Source: JBHHYR01 sp046757585
GTDB taxonomy: Bacteria > Desulfobacterota > Binatia > HRBIN30
Assembly: GCA_046757585.1 (NCBI GenBank)
Contig: JBHHYR010000137.1
Location: 1-10,334, forward strand
Direction of reading: 5' to 3'
DNA: 10,334 bases
Under the pieces are notes generated by a model. The model ran no database searches, was not told the DNA's origin, and saw only the letters and a program-made list of their open reading frames with translations. Shown in pieces: positions 1 to 7,267 of this stretch. Each line of letters begins with the position of its first letter. The stretch's first letter is position 1. Position numbers and translations under genes: made by a program.

Positions 1-472
1 CAAGCCCGCGGCCCTGAAGGTCAAGCGTGACGACGCCTTTTGCTTGCAGTGCCACGAGGGTGTTCGTAGCGATTTCCGACTGCAGTTCCATCATCCGGTG
101 ACCGAGGGGCAGATGCGGTGTGCCGACTGCCATTCGATTCACGGCGAGCCACGCCACAACCCGATTATCCAGGCAACCAATGAAGCCTGCCTGAGCTGTC
201 ACGCCGAGATACGCGGTCCGTGGGTATTCGAGCATCTCGCGATGGACGAGGGATGCCAGGTGTGCCACCAACCTCACGGGTCGATCAATAATAAACTGCT
301 CGTGACAGTGGATAACAGCCTGTGCATCCGCTGTCACTTCCAGCAGCCGACGGGCTTCTTTGGGCGTCGACCGCACGTGCAATTCTTGCAGAGTGGTGCC
401 CTGTGTTACGACTGCCATGTCCAGGTGCATGGTTCGAACACCGATCGGAACTTCAACCCGCGGCGGTTCTAA
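1..472 (+). CDS. DmsE/MtrA/PioA-type multiheme c-type cytochrome, 3' part (5' end outside window)
   Basis: Partial gene: the reading frame is open from base 2 (first full codon) and ends with TAA at 470-472, leaving about 156 C-terminal residues. Six CXXCH heme-attachment motifs are seen: CLQCH (41-55), CADCH (119-133), CLSCH (188-202), CQVCH (254-268), CIRCH (323-337) and CYDCH (404-418). Extra histidines between them could be distal ligands for bis-His hemes. The C-terminal arrangement, CYDCH followed closely by VHGSN, matches the end of the DmsE/MtrA/PioA decaheme family. Family members are periplasmic proteins of roughly 300 residues with ten hemes that insert into an outer-membrane barrel and pass electrons through it. 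The barrel gene starts 29 bp downstream, as in mtrAB and pioAB operons. The total heme number cannot be counted because the N-terminal half is missing, so ten hemes is inferred from the family. Confidence 0.93.
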   Translation, partial: KPAALKVKRDDAFCLQCHEGVRSDFRLQFHHPVTEGQMRCADCHSIHGEPRHNPIIQATNEACLSCHAEIRGPWVFEHLAMDEGCQVCHQPHGSINNKLLVTVDNSLCIRCHFQQPTGFFGRRPHVQFLQSGALCYDCHVQVHGSNTDRNFNPRRF

Positions 473-491
473 TGGCTGCCAGGGTCTGGAC

Positions 492-497
492 AGGAGG
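492..497 (+). promoter_or_regulatory. Ribosome binding site AGGAGG that fixes the barrel gene start
   Basis: A perfect AGGAGG lies 4 bases before the ATG at 502. The frame is open much further upstream, back to an ATG at 322 inside the cytochrome gene. This site, together with the signal peptide that begins at 502, identifies 502 as the real start. Confidence 0.8.
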
Positions 498-501
498 GAC
501 C

Positions 502-2580
502 ATGAAAACAGCGGTGCTGTTAGCAGCGCTGGGGGGCGCTGTTTTCCCGAGTGGCCTGCTGGCGCAGGGGCCGGCTCCGGAGCTGTTGCCGCCCGCTTGG
601 CTCACCCGTGGTGATCTGAGAGGCAAGCACACGAGTGTGCGGGGAAGCAAGACGAAATTTCTTGAAGACTACAACCAGCAGGACGGAGTCACCGGCCACC
701 TTGTGGCGCACCAGGAGTGGTCCGATGACCGCAGTGCACGCATCGAGGCGCTCGGTCAATCAGGCGAGGAGCAGGGGTGGTTCATCGGCGACTACCACCG
801 TCTCGGACACTACAGCCTGCTGCTTGACGTGTCGGGGTCGCAGCGCTTTTATAACGCGCGTACGGGCGAGGCGCCGGAAACAAGCTTCGGGGTTCCTCTG
901 GCGGGGAATTTCTTTCCCTTTGTCAATGATAGCCGTTTCCTGTTCAGCAATGACGATATTTCCATCCATCGCTTGAACATCGGCGGCACCATCGACTATG
1001 TACCGCGGTTCCTCTTCCATGATGTCTATCTCGATTTCCACTACCAGAGGGTAACCGGTCAGGAGACGCTGCTCAAAGGAGGCACCGTGGCGGACCCGGC
1101 TGCCGATATCAGTGGCACCGGTGGCCCCGGGACCGTCGCGTTCGACTTCCCCGGCCGGAAGGAAGTCGACTACGACACGCTGAAGGGTTTCGTCGGCGGT
1201 CGCTCGGGTGCCGGGGGAATCAATTGGCAGACGGACGGTACCTATGCACGTTCGGACGTGACGTCGGACGTCACCGAGGCGAACTTTGGGACCTCCCTGA
1301 GTACAACCGAGCTGGATCGATTTCGGGAAGACAATACCGTGCACGTGGGGAAGTTCGACTTGGTGGGGAGTCGGTTCCTCAGACCGAACCTGTACGTGTA
1401 CGGCGCGTACCTCTTTTCGTTCGAGCGTAACGACCCGGAGCCTGCCCAGTTCGTTACCCCGAGCGCTGCAGCGCCAACCCGGCTCACTACCCGGAATACG
1501 AGCGACGGCGACGTCCATCGCCTTGGTAACTCACTGGGGCTCGGACTCCTCTACCGCCCGTACACGACCGTGGCCGTGACTATCGATAGCCGCGCGCGCG
1601 GCAACGTCCAATCGGGCTCGATCAGTGAAGACCGGAACGAATCCCAATTTCTCGCTGGCAATATTGGCACGATTCGGAACGATAGCGACCGGCACTGGGT
1701 CGACACAACGACCCGCGTGGCCGCGAGTTGGGTTGCTCTCCCGCGCACGCTCGTGCGGGCGCAAGCGCGTTACACGTACCGCGAAACGGAGACCGACTCT
1801 ACGCGCACTTTCAACTTCGTCCAGGTCCGCGATCCCGAGCGGCAGGACTATAGGAACCGCTTCAACCGGGCGGAAGGCGGCCCTTCGGTGCGCTGGCGCG
1901 CTGGCCACGGCAGGGTCGTCGAAGCCGGCTACACGTTCTTCTACGAAGATGTTACGACGTCAGTCGACGAACTCAGCAACGAGTACATCCAGAATGACTA
2001 CACCCGGCAGCGCCACAATGCCTACCTCAAAGGCGCTGCCCGCCTCAGAACCAACCTACGCGGTGAGCTGCGTTTCGAATACGTACGCGAGCACCGTGAT
2101 CTGTCGGCGCCGCTTGTCGATCCCGTACGGTTCACCCTCGCCGCGGGTGGGAATACCGACTGGGAAACATTCAGGGTGACACCGAACGTGTCCTATCAGC
2201 CCAACCCCCATTGGAACCTCTTCGGCGCCGTGTCCGTTGGCCAGGAGCGGCTGACCATTGATGACCTGGGACAGGTGCCGGCAAGCTATCGCACCTTTAA
2301 GGATTTCCAGTACGACGCTCTCACGGAAACGATCGCAGTGGGAACCGGGTACGCGCCGTCGCGCTCGTTCTCCCTATCCACATCCTACAACTTTGTGAAC
2401 AATGGCCATCGCTCCGTCGAGAACCAGATCCACCGGGTCGAAGTGACTGGCCGCTACCAGTGGGGCAAGCACTGGGCGGTCCGGGCCGGCTTCCGCCATC
2501 TGCGTTTCGATCAGGATCAATTCGGCACCGACGACTACCGGGCCAATATTCCGTTCATTGGCGTCTCCGGGCGCTTCTAA
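502..2580 (+). CDS. MtrB/PioB-like outer-membrane beta-barrel, electron-conduit porin
   Basis: Encodes 692 residues, close to the length of Shewanella MtrB (about 700). The start at 502 is chosen from the AGGAGG at 492-497 and the signal peptide that follows (MKTAVLLAALGG..., hydrophobic to about residue 20, probable cleavage after LLA at 21). The mature chain has many short amphipathic stretches of alternating residues separated by polar, Asp/Asn/Gly-rich loops, for example VRAQARYTYRET and VEVTGRYQW. It ends in aromatic-rich strands with a terminal Phe (GVSGRF), the usual C-terminal signal for BAM insertion. In the MtrB/PioB family the barrel sheathes a decaheme cytochrome so that electrons cross the outer membrane; the cytochrome encoded immediately upstream supports this. 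The protein has no cysteine, so it lacks the N-terminal CXXC described for Shewanella MtrB. A generic outer-membrane porin is the alternative; context makes the conduit role much more likely. Confidence 0.82.
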   Translation: MKTAVLLAALGGAVFPSGLLAQGPAPELLPPAWLTRGDLRGKHTSVRGSKTKFLEDYNQQDGVTGHLVAHQEWSDDRSARIEALGQSGEEQGWFIGDYHRLGHYSLLLDVSGSQRFYNARTGEAPETSFGVPLAGNFFPFVNDSRFLFSNDDISIHRLNIGGTIDYVPRFLFHDVYLDFHYQRVTGQETLLKGGTVADPAADISGTGGPGTVAFDFPGRKEVDYDTLKGFVGGRSGAGGINWQTDGTYARSDVTSDVTEANFGTSLSTTELDRFREDNTVHVGKFDLVGSRFLRPNLYVYGAYLFSFERNDPEPAQFVTPSAAAPTRLTTRNTSDGDVHRLGNSLGLGLLYRPYTTVAVTIDSRARGNVQSGSISEDRNESQFLAGNIGTIRNDSDRHWVDTTTRVAASWVALPRTLVRAQARYTYRETETDSTRTFNFVQVRDPERQDYRNRFNRAEGGPSVRWRAGHGRVVEAGYTFFYEDVTTSVDELSNEYIQNDYTRQRHNAYLKGAARLRTNLRGELRFEYVREHRDLSAPLVDPVRFTLAAGGNTDWETFRVTPNVSYQPNPHWNLFGAVSVGQERLTIDDLGQVPASYRTFKDFQYDALTETIAVGTGYAPSRSFSLSTSYNFVNNGHRSVENQIHRVEVTGRYQWGKHWAVRAGFRHLRFDQDQFGTDDYRANIPFIGVSGRF

Positions 2581-2597
2581 ACGGCGACGCGCGCCGT
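2581..2597. terminator. Possible hairpin between convergent genes
   Basis: A perfect 6-bp inverted repeat, ACGGCG (2581-2586) and CGCCGT (2592-2597) with a 5-base loop, fills the 16-bp gap between the barrel stop codon and the stop codon of the opposing gene. It may end both transcripts. There is no T-tract on either side, and short GC stems are common by chance in this DNA, so the call is weak. Confidence 0.25.
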
Positions 2598-3592
2598 CAC
2601 TGGTCGCGCAGTCGCGGGATCACCTCGCGGCCGAAAAGACCTAGCATATCCGGGCTCAGAAAGTTGCAGAAATAGTAGGTGACGCCGAGGTCAGCCAGCC
2701 GGCGGCGGATCTCCGTTGCCACCTGCTCGGAGGTTCCAACCAACGTGTTGGGTGACGCCCGCACGGCATCCATGTCGTCTGGTTGCAGCCCCATCATCTG
2801 CGCCGTCATTCGGGCCATCGCATCGGCTTCCTCCTCGGTCCGTCCGATCAGCACGTACACCATTCCGGACAGCTCGATTTCGGACATGTCACGCCCGATG
2901 TCCTTGCAGTGGGCGGCCAGCAGATCGACGCGTCGGCGAAATGCATCCATATCGAACTGCAGGCTCTCCCCGAGCACGATCTTCCCTCGCGCCCCACCTG
3001 ACGGCGGGATGATGTTGGCGATGTCGGCTTCCGCGGCCGCCACGCGCAGGAGCTTATCGCCACCGCCACCGAGCATGATCCGAGGTCGCGGCTGCGGTTT
3101 CGGCGCGTGCGGAGCGTTCGCGATGTGATAAAAGTCGCCGTGAAAAGTCGCGCCGTCGTCGCTCCAGAGACGCTTGATGATCTGGACCGCTTCTGCCATT
3201 TGCGCGATACGGACCGAGGGCTTGGCATAGGGAAAGCCGAACGCCTCGTATTCCTCGCGGAACCAGCCGGCGCCCAACCCAAGCTCGACCCGCCCGCCGG
3301 TGATCTGGTGGAGCGTGGTAATAATCTTCGCCAGCAGCGCTGGGTGGCGAAAGGAACTTGCGGTCACGATCTGCGTCAACGTGATGGACCTCGTGAGGGG
3401 CGCAAGGGCGCTGAGCAGAGTGAAGCATTCCAAACGCGGCTCGTTGCGATCGCGGCCCATCCCGGTCATGAAGAAGTGGTCTTCCGCTGCAATCGCATGG
3501 AAGCCCAATACCTCCGCCTGCTCTGCAACCGTGCGCGCGGTAGCGAAATCCGTGAGCGGTACCACCGCCGCACACTTCACCTTGTAGGACAT
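2597..3592 (-). CDS. LLM-class flavin/F420-dependent oxidoreductase
   Basis: Encodes 331 residues, the normal size for bacterial luciferase-like (LLM) single-domain TIM-barrel enzymes. The start at 3592 is chosen because GAGGAGG (complement of 3599-3605) lies 6 bases upstream and the fold begins directly (MSYKVKCAAVVPL). Family hallmarks are: AEQAEVLGFHAI near 23-34, then EDHFF; the signature GGRVELGLGAGWFREEYEAF at 99-118; PRIMLGGGGDKLLRVAAAEA at 170-189, a probable cofactor-phosphate region; and a C-terminal GTSEQVATEIRRRLADLG helix. The GLGAGW...EEYEAFG pattern is typical of LLM enzymes annotated as F420-dependent, although FMN use cannot be excluded. Such enzymes transfer hydride or oxygenate small organic substrates; the substrate here is unknown. 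It lies 99 bp downstream of the UbiD-family gene on the same strand, so the two are probably co-transcribed and may share a pathway. Confidence 0.92.
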   Translation of the reverse strand: MSYKVKCAAVVPLTDFATARTVAEQAEVLGFHAIAAEDHFFMTGMGRDRNEPRLECFTLLSALAPLTRSITLTQIVTASSFRHPALLAKIITTLHQITGGRVELGLGAGWFREEYEAFGFPYAKPSVRIAQMAEAVQIIKRLWSDDGATFHGDFYHIANAPHAPKPQPRPRIMLGGGGDKLLRVAAAEADIANIIPPSGGARGKIVLGESLQFDMDAFRRRVDLLAAHCKDIGRDMSEIELSGMVYVLIGRTEEEADAMARMTAQMMGLQPDDMDAVRASPNTLVGTSEQVATEIRRRLADLGVTYYFCNFLSPDMLGLFGREVIPRLRDQ

Positions 3593-3691
3593 ACCTGGCC
3601 TCCTCTCGTCTTGACCTGCCCGAATCGTGCGCATTCTCACCCGGGCGGGAGTACAAAGGCAACACACCGGGCCGAGCGCGGGAAACGCGCC

Positions 3692-5056
3692 TCAGCCGCT
3701 GGTCCGGAATCGTGTTGGGTCGACGGCGGCCATTCGGGAGCGCTCGAAAGCCTTGGCGCGTGGTAGTGGCACGGTGGCGTCGTAGCCGATCCGCGTCCAC
3801 TTCCCCCGGATCACCGACGGGTTGAGCCGGTGACCGGGCACGTCTCTGAAGAGGGAGATATCCCGTTCGGGGCGGCAGCGGGTTGCGACCGCCCACTCAA
3901 CATCACGCGGGTCAAAGGGGTTCACGTCCTCATCCACGACGGTGACCATCTTGAGGAAGACCAGGGAGTCGAAGGCAGCTCGGATGGCCCGCCGGGGCGC
4001 GGTGTTGGAAGTCTTTCGCATTTGGACCACGGCGTGATACGGCACGCTGCCGAGCGAGAGGGTGACTGTGCGCACGCCGGGAACTTGTCGCTTCACCACG
4101 GCGGTCATGCCCGCCTCGGCGCTGAGCGCGAAGGCGTGATAGACCTCCAGTCCAGGCAGGATGTTGTGCAGCACCGGCCGCCTGCGCCGGGTGATGCACT
4201 TCACCCGCGCGAGCCACCGTGGCTTTCGCTGCGCGTAGTAGCCGGTGATCTCGCCGTATGGGCCCTCGGCACTCCGGACCCGGGGAACGATCTCCGCCTC
4301 GATCACGAACTGGGCGGTGGCGATCCCCTCGACGCCCACGCATTGTGAGCGCACGAGCCGTAGGGGTTCGCCAAGGAGCTGGGAAGCAATCCCCAGCTCG
4401 TCCACGTCGATGGGTGCCACCGATCCCGGCGTGGCGGCTGCGAAATGCACCGACGGGTCCACCCCGTTGTTGATTGTGATCTCCAGGGGGCGCCGCCTGG
4501 CCTCGGCGATACGAAAATAGGCCCGTAGGTGCCCCTTCTCCTCGAGGTCGAGCGCCATTCGGTCTCCGGCTTTCACCATGAAGCGGTGGATGGAAGCGTT
4601 GCGGACGCCCGTGTCCGGGTGGCGCGCGATGACCACGCTCGAGGTTAGGTAGCGCCCCCCGTCCTTCAGCCAGTGACGAGGGATCGGCAATCTGCCGAGA
4701 TCGGGCGCAGACTCCACCACCTCGTTGGCCGGCCCACGGGGGACGACCACCGGTGGCATGGGCCGCTTCTTCCAGGCCGCGATCTCGTCCGCCAGCTTAA
4801 AAGGGAGCGCTTCGTACGAGGTTTCGAAGAGATCAGCTAGGATCTGCCGGTTCCAGTACAGGCCCATCAGGACCGGACACGGCGCCCTCTTGACCTTTTC
4901 AAACAGCACCACCTTGCCACCCTCGTGCGCCTTGGCGAACCCGGCCAGCTCGTGGATCGGATCGACCGGGCTATGAACTCGTAGGAGCTGCCCCGCCTCG
5001 TGCAGATAGTCGATATAGGCTTGAAGGTCCGTCAGCTTGCGTTGAGCCAGATTCAT
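3692..5056 (-). CDS. UbiD-family (prenylated-FMN dependent) decarboxylase
   Basis: Encodes 454 residues, typical for UbiD-family decarboxylases. The start at 5056 (MNLAQRKLTDLQAYIDYL) is preferred over an in-frame ATG at 5131 because GGAGGA (complement of 5062-5067) precedes it and family members begin with this kind of DLQAYI-DYLHEAGQLLRV segment. The family's catalytic positions are visible. RNASIHRFMV has Arg at about 158, and EGPYGE has Glu264 and Glu269, matching the Arg-Glu-Glu set (R173, E277, E282) of fungal Fdc1. VVDEDVNPFDPRDVEWAV at about 373-390 is another family signature. The enzymes reversibly decarboxylate aromatic or alpha,beta-unsaturated acids using prenylated FMN made by a UbiX-type prenyltransferase, which is not in this window. 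The LLM oxidoreductase downstream suggests a catabolic role rather than ubiquinone synthesis, but the substrate cannot be told from sequence. Confidence 0.92.
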   Translation of the reverse strand: MNLAQRKLTDLQAYIDYLHEAGQLLRVHSPVDPIHELAGFAKAHEGGKVVLFEKVKRAPCPVLMGLYWNRQILADLFETSYEALPFKLADEIAAWKKRPMPPVVVPRGPANEVVESAPDLGRLPIPRHWLKDGGRYLTSSVVIARHPDTGVRNASIHRFMVKAGDRMALDLEEKGHLRAYFRIAEARRRPLEITINNGVDPSVHFAAATPGSVAPIDVDELGIASQLLGEPLRLVRSQCVGVEGIATAQFVIEAEIVPRVRSAEGPYGEITGYYAQRKPRWLARVKCITRRRRPVLHNILPGLEVYHAFALSAEAGMTAVVKRQVPGVRTVTLSLGSVPYHAVVQMRKTSNTAPRRAIRAAFDSLVFLKMVTVVDEDVNPFDPRDVEWAVATRCRPERDISLFRDVPGHRLNPSVIRGKWTRIGYDATVPLPRAKAFERSRMAAVDPTRFRTSG

Positions 5057-5175
5057 CGGAATCCTCCGCGGCACGGGCACCAACAAAAAGTTCTTGACAC
5101 CCGAGCCGATATACCGTACACCGGATGTCATATATCATTCTGCCCCGCTTAATGGAATCGGTTCCGGGGATGACA

Positions 5176-5215
5176 CCCGCGCAGCACGGTTCGCGCGGTC
5201 GTATGGTCGCGCGGG
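5176..5215 (+). repeat. Mutually exclusive GC-rich hairpins in the leader region
   Basis: CCCGCGC (5176-5182) can pair perfectly with GCGCGGG (5209-5215). Its inner six bases CCGCGC (5177-5182) can instead pair with GCGCGG (5193-5198) across a 10-base loop. The two 3' partners belong to a direct repeat TCGCGCGG at 5191-5198 and 5207-5214. If this DNA is transcribed as the leader of the gene at 5361, the two folds would compete. In GC-rich DNA this may be chance. Confidence 0.3.
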
Positions 5216-5349
5216 ATCCGCCTCAACCCCTGCTTCTTGACGCCGGCGGACATGGTGTCCTGCAGCAGGCGATCGTTTCTCCAGAACCGAGTCCTGCCGG
5301 AGATGAGCAGATATGGCAAATTCCGCAACGCGTCCCGACGGGCGCAGAC

Positions 5350-5356
5350 AGGAGGA
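5350..5356 (+). promoter_or_regulatory. Ribosome binding site AGGAGGA for the exported-protein gene
   Basis: AGGAGGA ends 4 bases before the ATG at 5361 and decides that start over the in-frame ATG at 5313, which lacks such a site. The signal peptide begins directly at 5361. Confidence 0.75.
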
Positions 5357-5360
5357 GTCA

Positions 5361-7232
5361 ATGGTCACCCAACGTTCAGGGAAGTTTGCCCGGCCAGTCA
5401 TCCGTGCGGTCTGTCTCGCAGCTGTGCTTGCGCTTCTTCTTCCGCTCCGCATCGCAACCGCCGATGACGACTCCGGCGACGAAAATGACACGGGAAGTCC
5501 GTCCGTCTGTCCAGCCGGCACTGCTATCGTCAGGATGGCCCCGTTCATTACCACAAACCTCGTGGATATCATCGGGGACGATGACGCGGACCTCTCCGTT
5601 GCGCCCTTTCTGCTCAAGGACGGCCGCGACCAGCGGCAGGTCGGGTGGAGCTTTCCGACCTGCGAGACCCGTTTCGGTCCGTTCGGTATGCCCTGTTTCG
5701 GTGGCGATGCGGACTGCCCCAGCCCGGCGGTCGACCAGCGCTTCACGGGGCGCTGCCTGCCACCGGATCCCATGGCATCGAAGATGGACGACCTGGTTGG
5801 CATGGGCCAGTTGACACCGCATGCGAGCGCCTTGTTCGGCACGCCCTTCTTCGGGTTGCTCGACACGCCGGAAGCGCTCAACGACCTCCTGGCGCCCACA
5901 TCAAACCCACCCGCCATTGTCGATTTCAACGAGCGTGTCGTGGCCTGTCAGGCCGGTGCCCCACTGACGACGTATTCCGACGGGAGGCCCTGCTTTACCT
6001 GCGGCAACGACTGCTCAGTGTTCCGCCTCCAGGACCGGCACACGATCGACATCACGACACTGAACCCGCCCCTTGCGGATCGTGTCATGCGCAGCGGCTC
6101 TGGCGAGCCGATGTTCAATGGGCCAGTACGGTTCGGCCGAGCCACCACGGAGACCGCACCGGTCGACGCCGACGGCATTCGGGGCAACGGCTGCGACTTT
6201 CGCTTCAGCCCGCCGCGAATTGTCGGACCGTTCTACGACCCGGACCGAAACCCGGTCCCCTGCGTAGTACCGCCAGCAGGCGATGAACTGGCGTGCGTCG
6301 AGGACGCGAACGGCAATTTCATCGATCCGGTTCCGGAAACACGCGGCAACGAGTGTGACGATGAAATCTCCCGCGAGATTTTCCGACCCCGTGACCCGCG
6401 GCAAGCGGATCCCGAAAACTTCAAGGTCAAGAACTGGTTGAAGGCGACGGGCATGGCCATCATCCGCTGCCGGTGCAGCGGTATCTTCGACGGCTTGATT
6501 CCGGAGGTCAATGGAGAATTTCCGCAGGGTGAAGTAACCATCTTCGGCCGGAACCTGGTGCCGTTTGGCGTCTATACTGTCTGGTTGACCGAGCAGGCGC
6601 CTGCCGTCCCAATCAGCGAAGGGGGAACTGGCCAGGCAAAATTAATCGGTGACTCGCCACCACTCGGCGGGACGCCAAATGTCTTCGTGGCAGACTCGAA
6701 GGGTCGAATCACGATCCTCCGCAATCCAATCGCCTTCTGTCCTCTGCTCGCCGAGCGGGTCAGCACGACTCAGGGGGGACGGCGCGACAACACAGTCGTG
6801 TTTGTCTACCACACCGATCATGAGACCCACGGGGCTGACTCGGAAAGCCCGACCGCCAGCGCCAGTCTGTCGCAAATCGACCTCGTGCTGGGCAAGCCCG
6901 AGCGCCGCAACGGTATGGTTGGCAAGCTGGTGGCGGCGGGGCCTGGACCCTTCGGGCTGATCAACATCAACCCGCGTCCGAGCGGGACCTTCCTCAACGT
7001 GCCGTCATCCAACTTCGAGACCGTCGGTCACCTGCTCGGCAACATTCCCTGCGACGTCCCCGCGCTGGGCCAGGACGTGGCGAACCCGAATTTCTTCAGT
7101 GGAGCGCCGCAGCCTGAACCTTGCCCGAACACCTGCAGGCTGGGGAAAGTCGGCGAGTTGTGTTTCACTGATGCTGAGTGCGACACGGCAGTGGGAACCG
7201 GGGACGGTGCCTGCGGGCTCGAGACCCTCTAA
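5361..7232 (+). CDS. Cysteine-rich exported protein of unknown function
   Basis: Encodes 623 residues; I do not recognise the family. The N-terminus is a clear Sec signal: basic MVTQRSGKFARPVIR, a hydrophobic core at about 16-29, then a probable cleavage near ATA at 34, leading to an acidic segment (DDDSGDEND). The mature part has about 22 cysteines spread along its length, including CFTC at 211-214 and CRC at 370-372, but no CXXCH, so it is not a c-type cytochrome. Disulfide bonds are likely. Residues about 390-545 look like a beta-sandwich (EVTIFGRNLVPFGVYTVWL, NVFVADSKGRITILRN, TVVFVYHTDHETHG) and contain a histidine cluster H484-x2-H487-x2-H490. The C-terminus (588-618) has a CPNTCRLGKVGELCFTDAEC pattern, like short disulfide-rich GxxCxxDxxC modules common in secreted proteins of delta-proteobacteria-like lineages. 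It heads a plus-strand run with two more envelope proteins. Role unknown; it is probably periplasmic or extracellular. Confidence 0.85.
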   Translation: MVTQRSGKFARPVIRAVCLAAVLALLLPLRIATADDDSGDENDTGSPSVCPAGTAIVRMAPFITTNLVDIIGDDDADLSVAPFLLKDGRDQRQVGWSFPTCETRFGPFGMPCFGGDADCPSPAVDQRFTGRCLPPDPMASKMDDLVGMGQLTPHASALFGTPFFGLLDTPEALNDLLAPTSNPPAIVDFNERVVACQAGAPLTTYSDGRPCFTCGNDCSVFRLQDRHTIDITTLNPPLADRVMRSGSGEPMFNGPVRFGRATTETAPVDADGIRGNGCDFRFSPPRIVGPFYDPDRNPVPCVVPPAGDELACVEDANGNFIDPVPETRGNECDDEISREIFRPRDPRQADPENFKVKNWLKATGMAIIRCRCSGIFDGLIPEVNGEFPQGEVTIFGRNLVPFGVYTVWLTEQAPAVPISEGGTGQAKLIGDSPPLGGTPNVFVADSKGRITILRNPIAFCPLLAERVSTTQGGRRDNTVVFVYHTDHETHGADSESPTASASLSQIDLVLGKPERRNGMVGKLVAAGPGPFGLININPRPSGTFLNVPSSNFETVGHLLGNIPCDVPALGQDVANPNFFSGAPQPEPCPNTCRLGKVGELCFTDAECDTAVGTGDGACGLETL

Positions 7233-7252
7233 CCAACCTCCAGGGCGTAGAC

Positions 7253-7258
7253 GGGAGG
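7253..7258 (+). promoter_or_regulatory. Ribosome binding site GGGAGG favouring a TTG start
   Basis: GGGAGG lies 9 bases before TTG at 7268 and 27 bases before the first in-frame ATG at 7286, which has no well-spaced site of its own. This favours the TTG start for the next gene. Confidence 0.5.
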
Positions 7259-7267
7259 ATCAGTCCG

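Larger units (their letters stand above)
5057..5360. other. Divergent intergenic region, about 300 bp
   Basis: This stretch separates the minus-strand UbiD gene from the plus-strand exported-protein gene and should hold promoters for both. An AT-richer patch at about 5085-5157 stands out from its surroundings. It contains TTGACA on the plus strand at 5094-5099, but the best -10 at correct spacing is only TACACC (5117-5122), so no promoter is called firmly. On the minus strand TATATG (complement of 5129-5134) could serve as a -10 without a good -35. The 5170-5220 section contains alternative hairpins, listed separately. No convincing coding sequence or structured RNA family was recognised. An in-frame ATG at 5313 precedes the chosen start of the next gene. 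Confidence 0.5.

Noticed and set aside
760..1518. 252-codon open frame on the minus strand inside the barrel gene
   Set aside because: It lies wholly antisense to a convincing signal-peptide-bearing barrel, has a low-complexity Arg/Val/Glu-rich composition with no recognisable motif, and is a normal by-product of GC-rich DNA.
3107..3766. 219-codon plus-strand open frame antisense to the LLM oxidoreductase
   Set aside because: It overlaps a strongly supported enzyme gene, shows no family motifs, and runs into an intergenic region.
5094..5122. Possible sigma70 promoter, TTGACA at 5094-5099 with TACACC at 5117-5122
   Set aside because: The -35 is perfect and the spacer is 17 bp, but the -10 matches the consensus poorly and it lies nearly 240 bp before the gene. 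It is noted within the intergenic entry but not called.
5125..5814. 229-codon plus-strand open frame from the divergent intergenic region into the exported-protein gene
   Set aside because: Its 3' half is out of frame with the well-supported gene at 5361, it has no ribosome binding site near its start, and its composition is Pro/Ser/Arg-rich like other shadow frames.
5991..6017. CXXC motif (CFTCGNDC) in the exported protein as a possible heme site
   Set aside because: No histidine follows the second cysteine, and no CXXCH occurs elsewhere in the protein, so covalent heme attachment is not supported.
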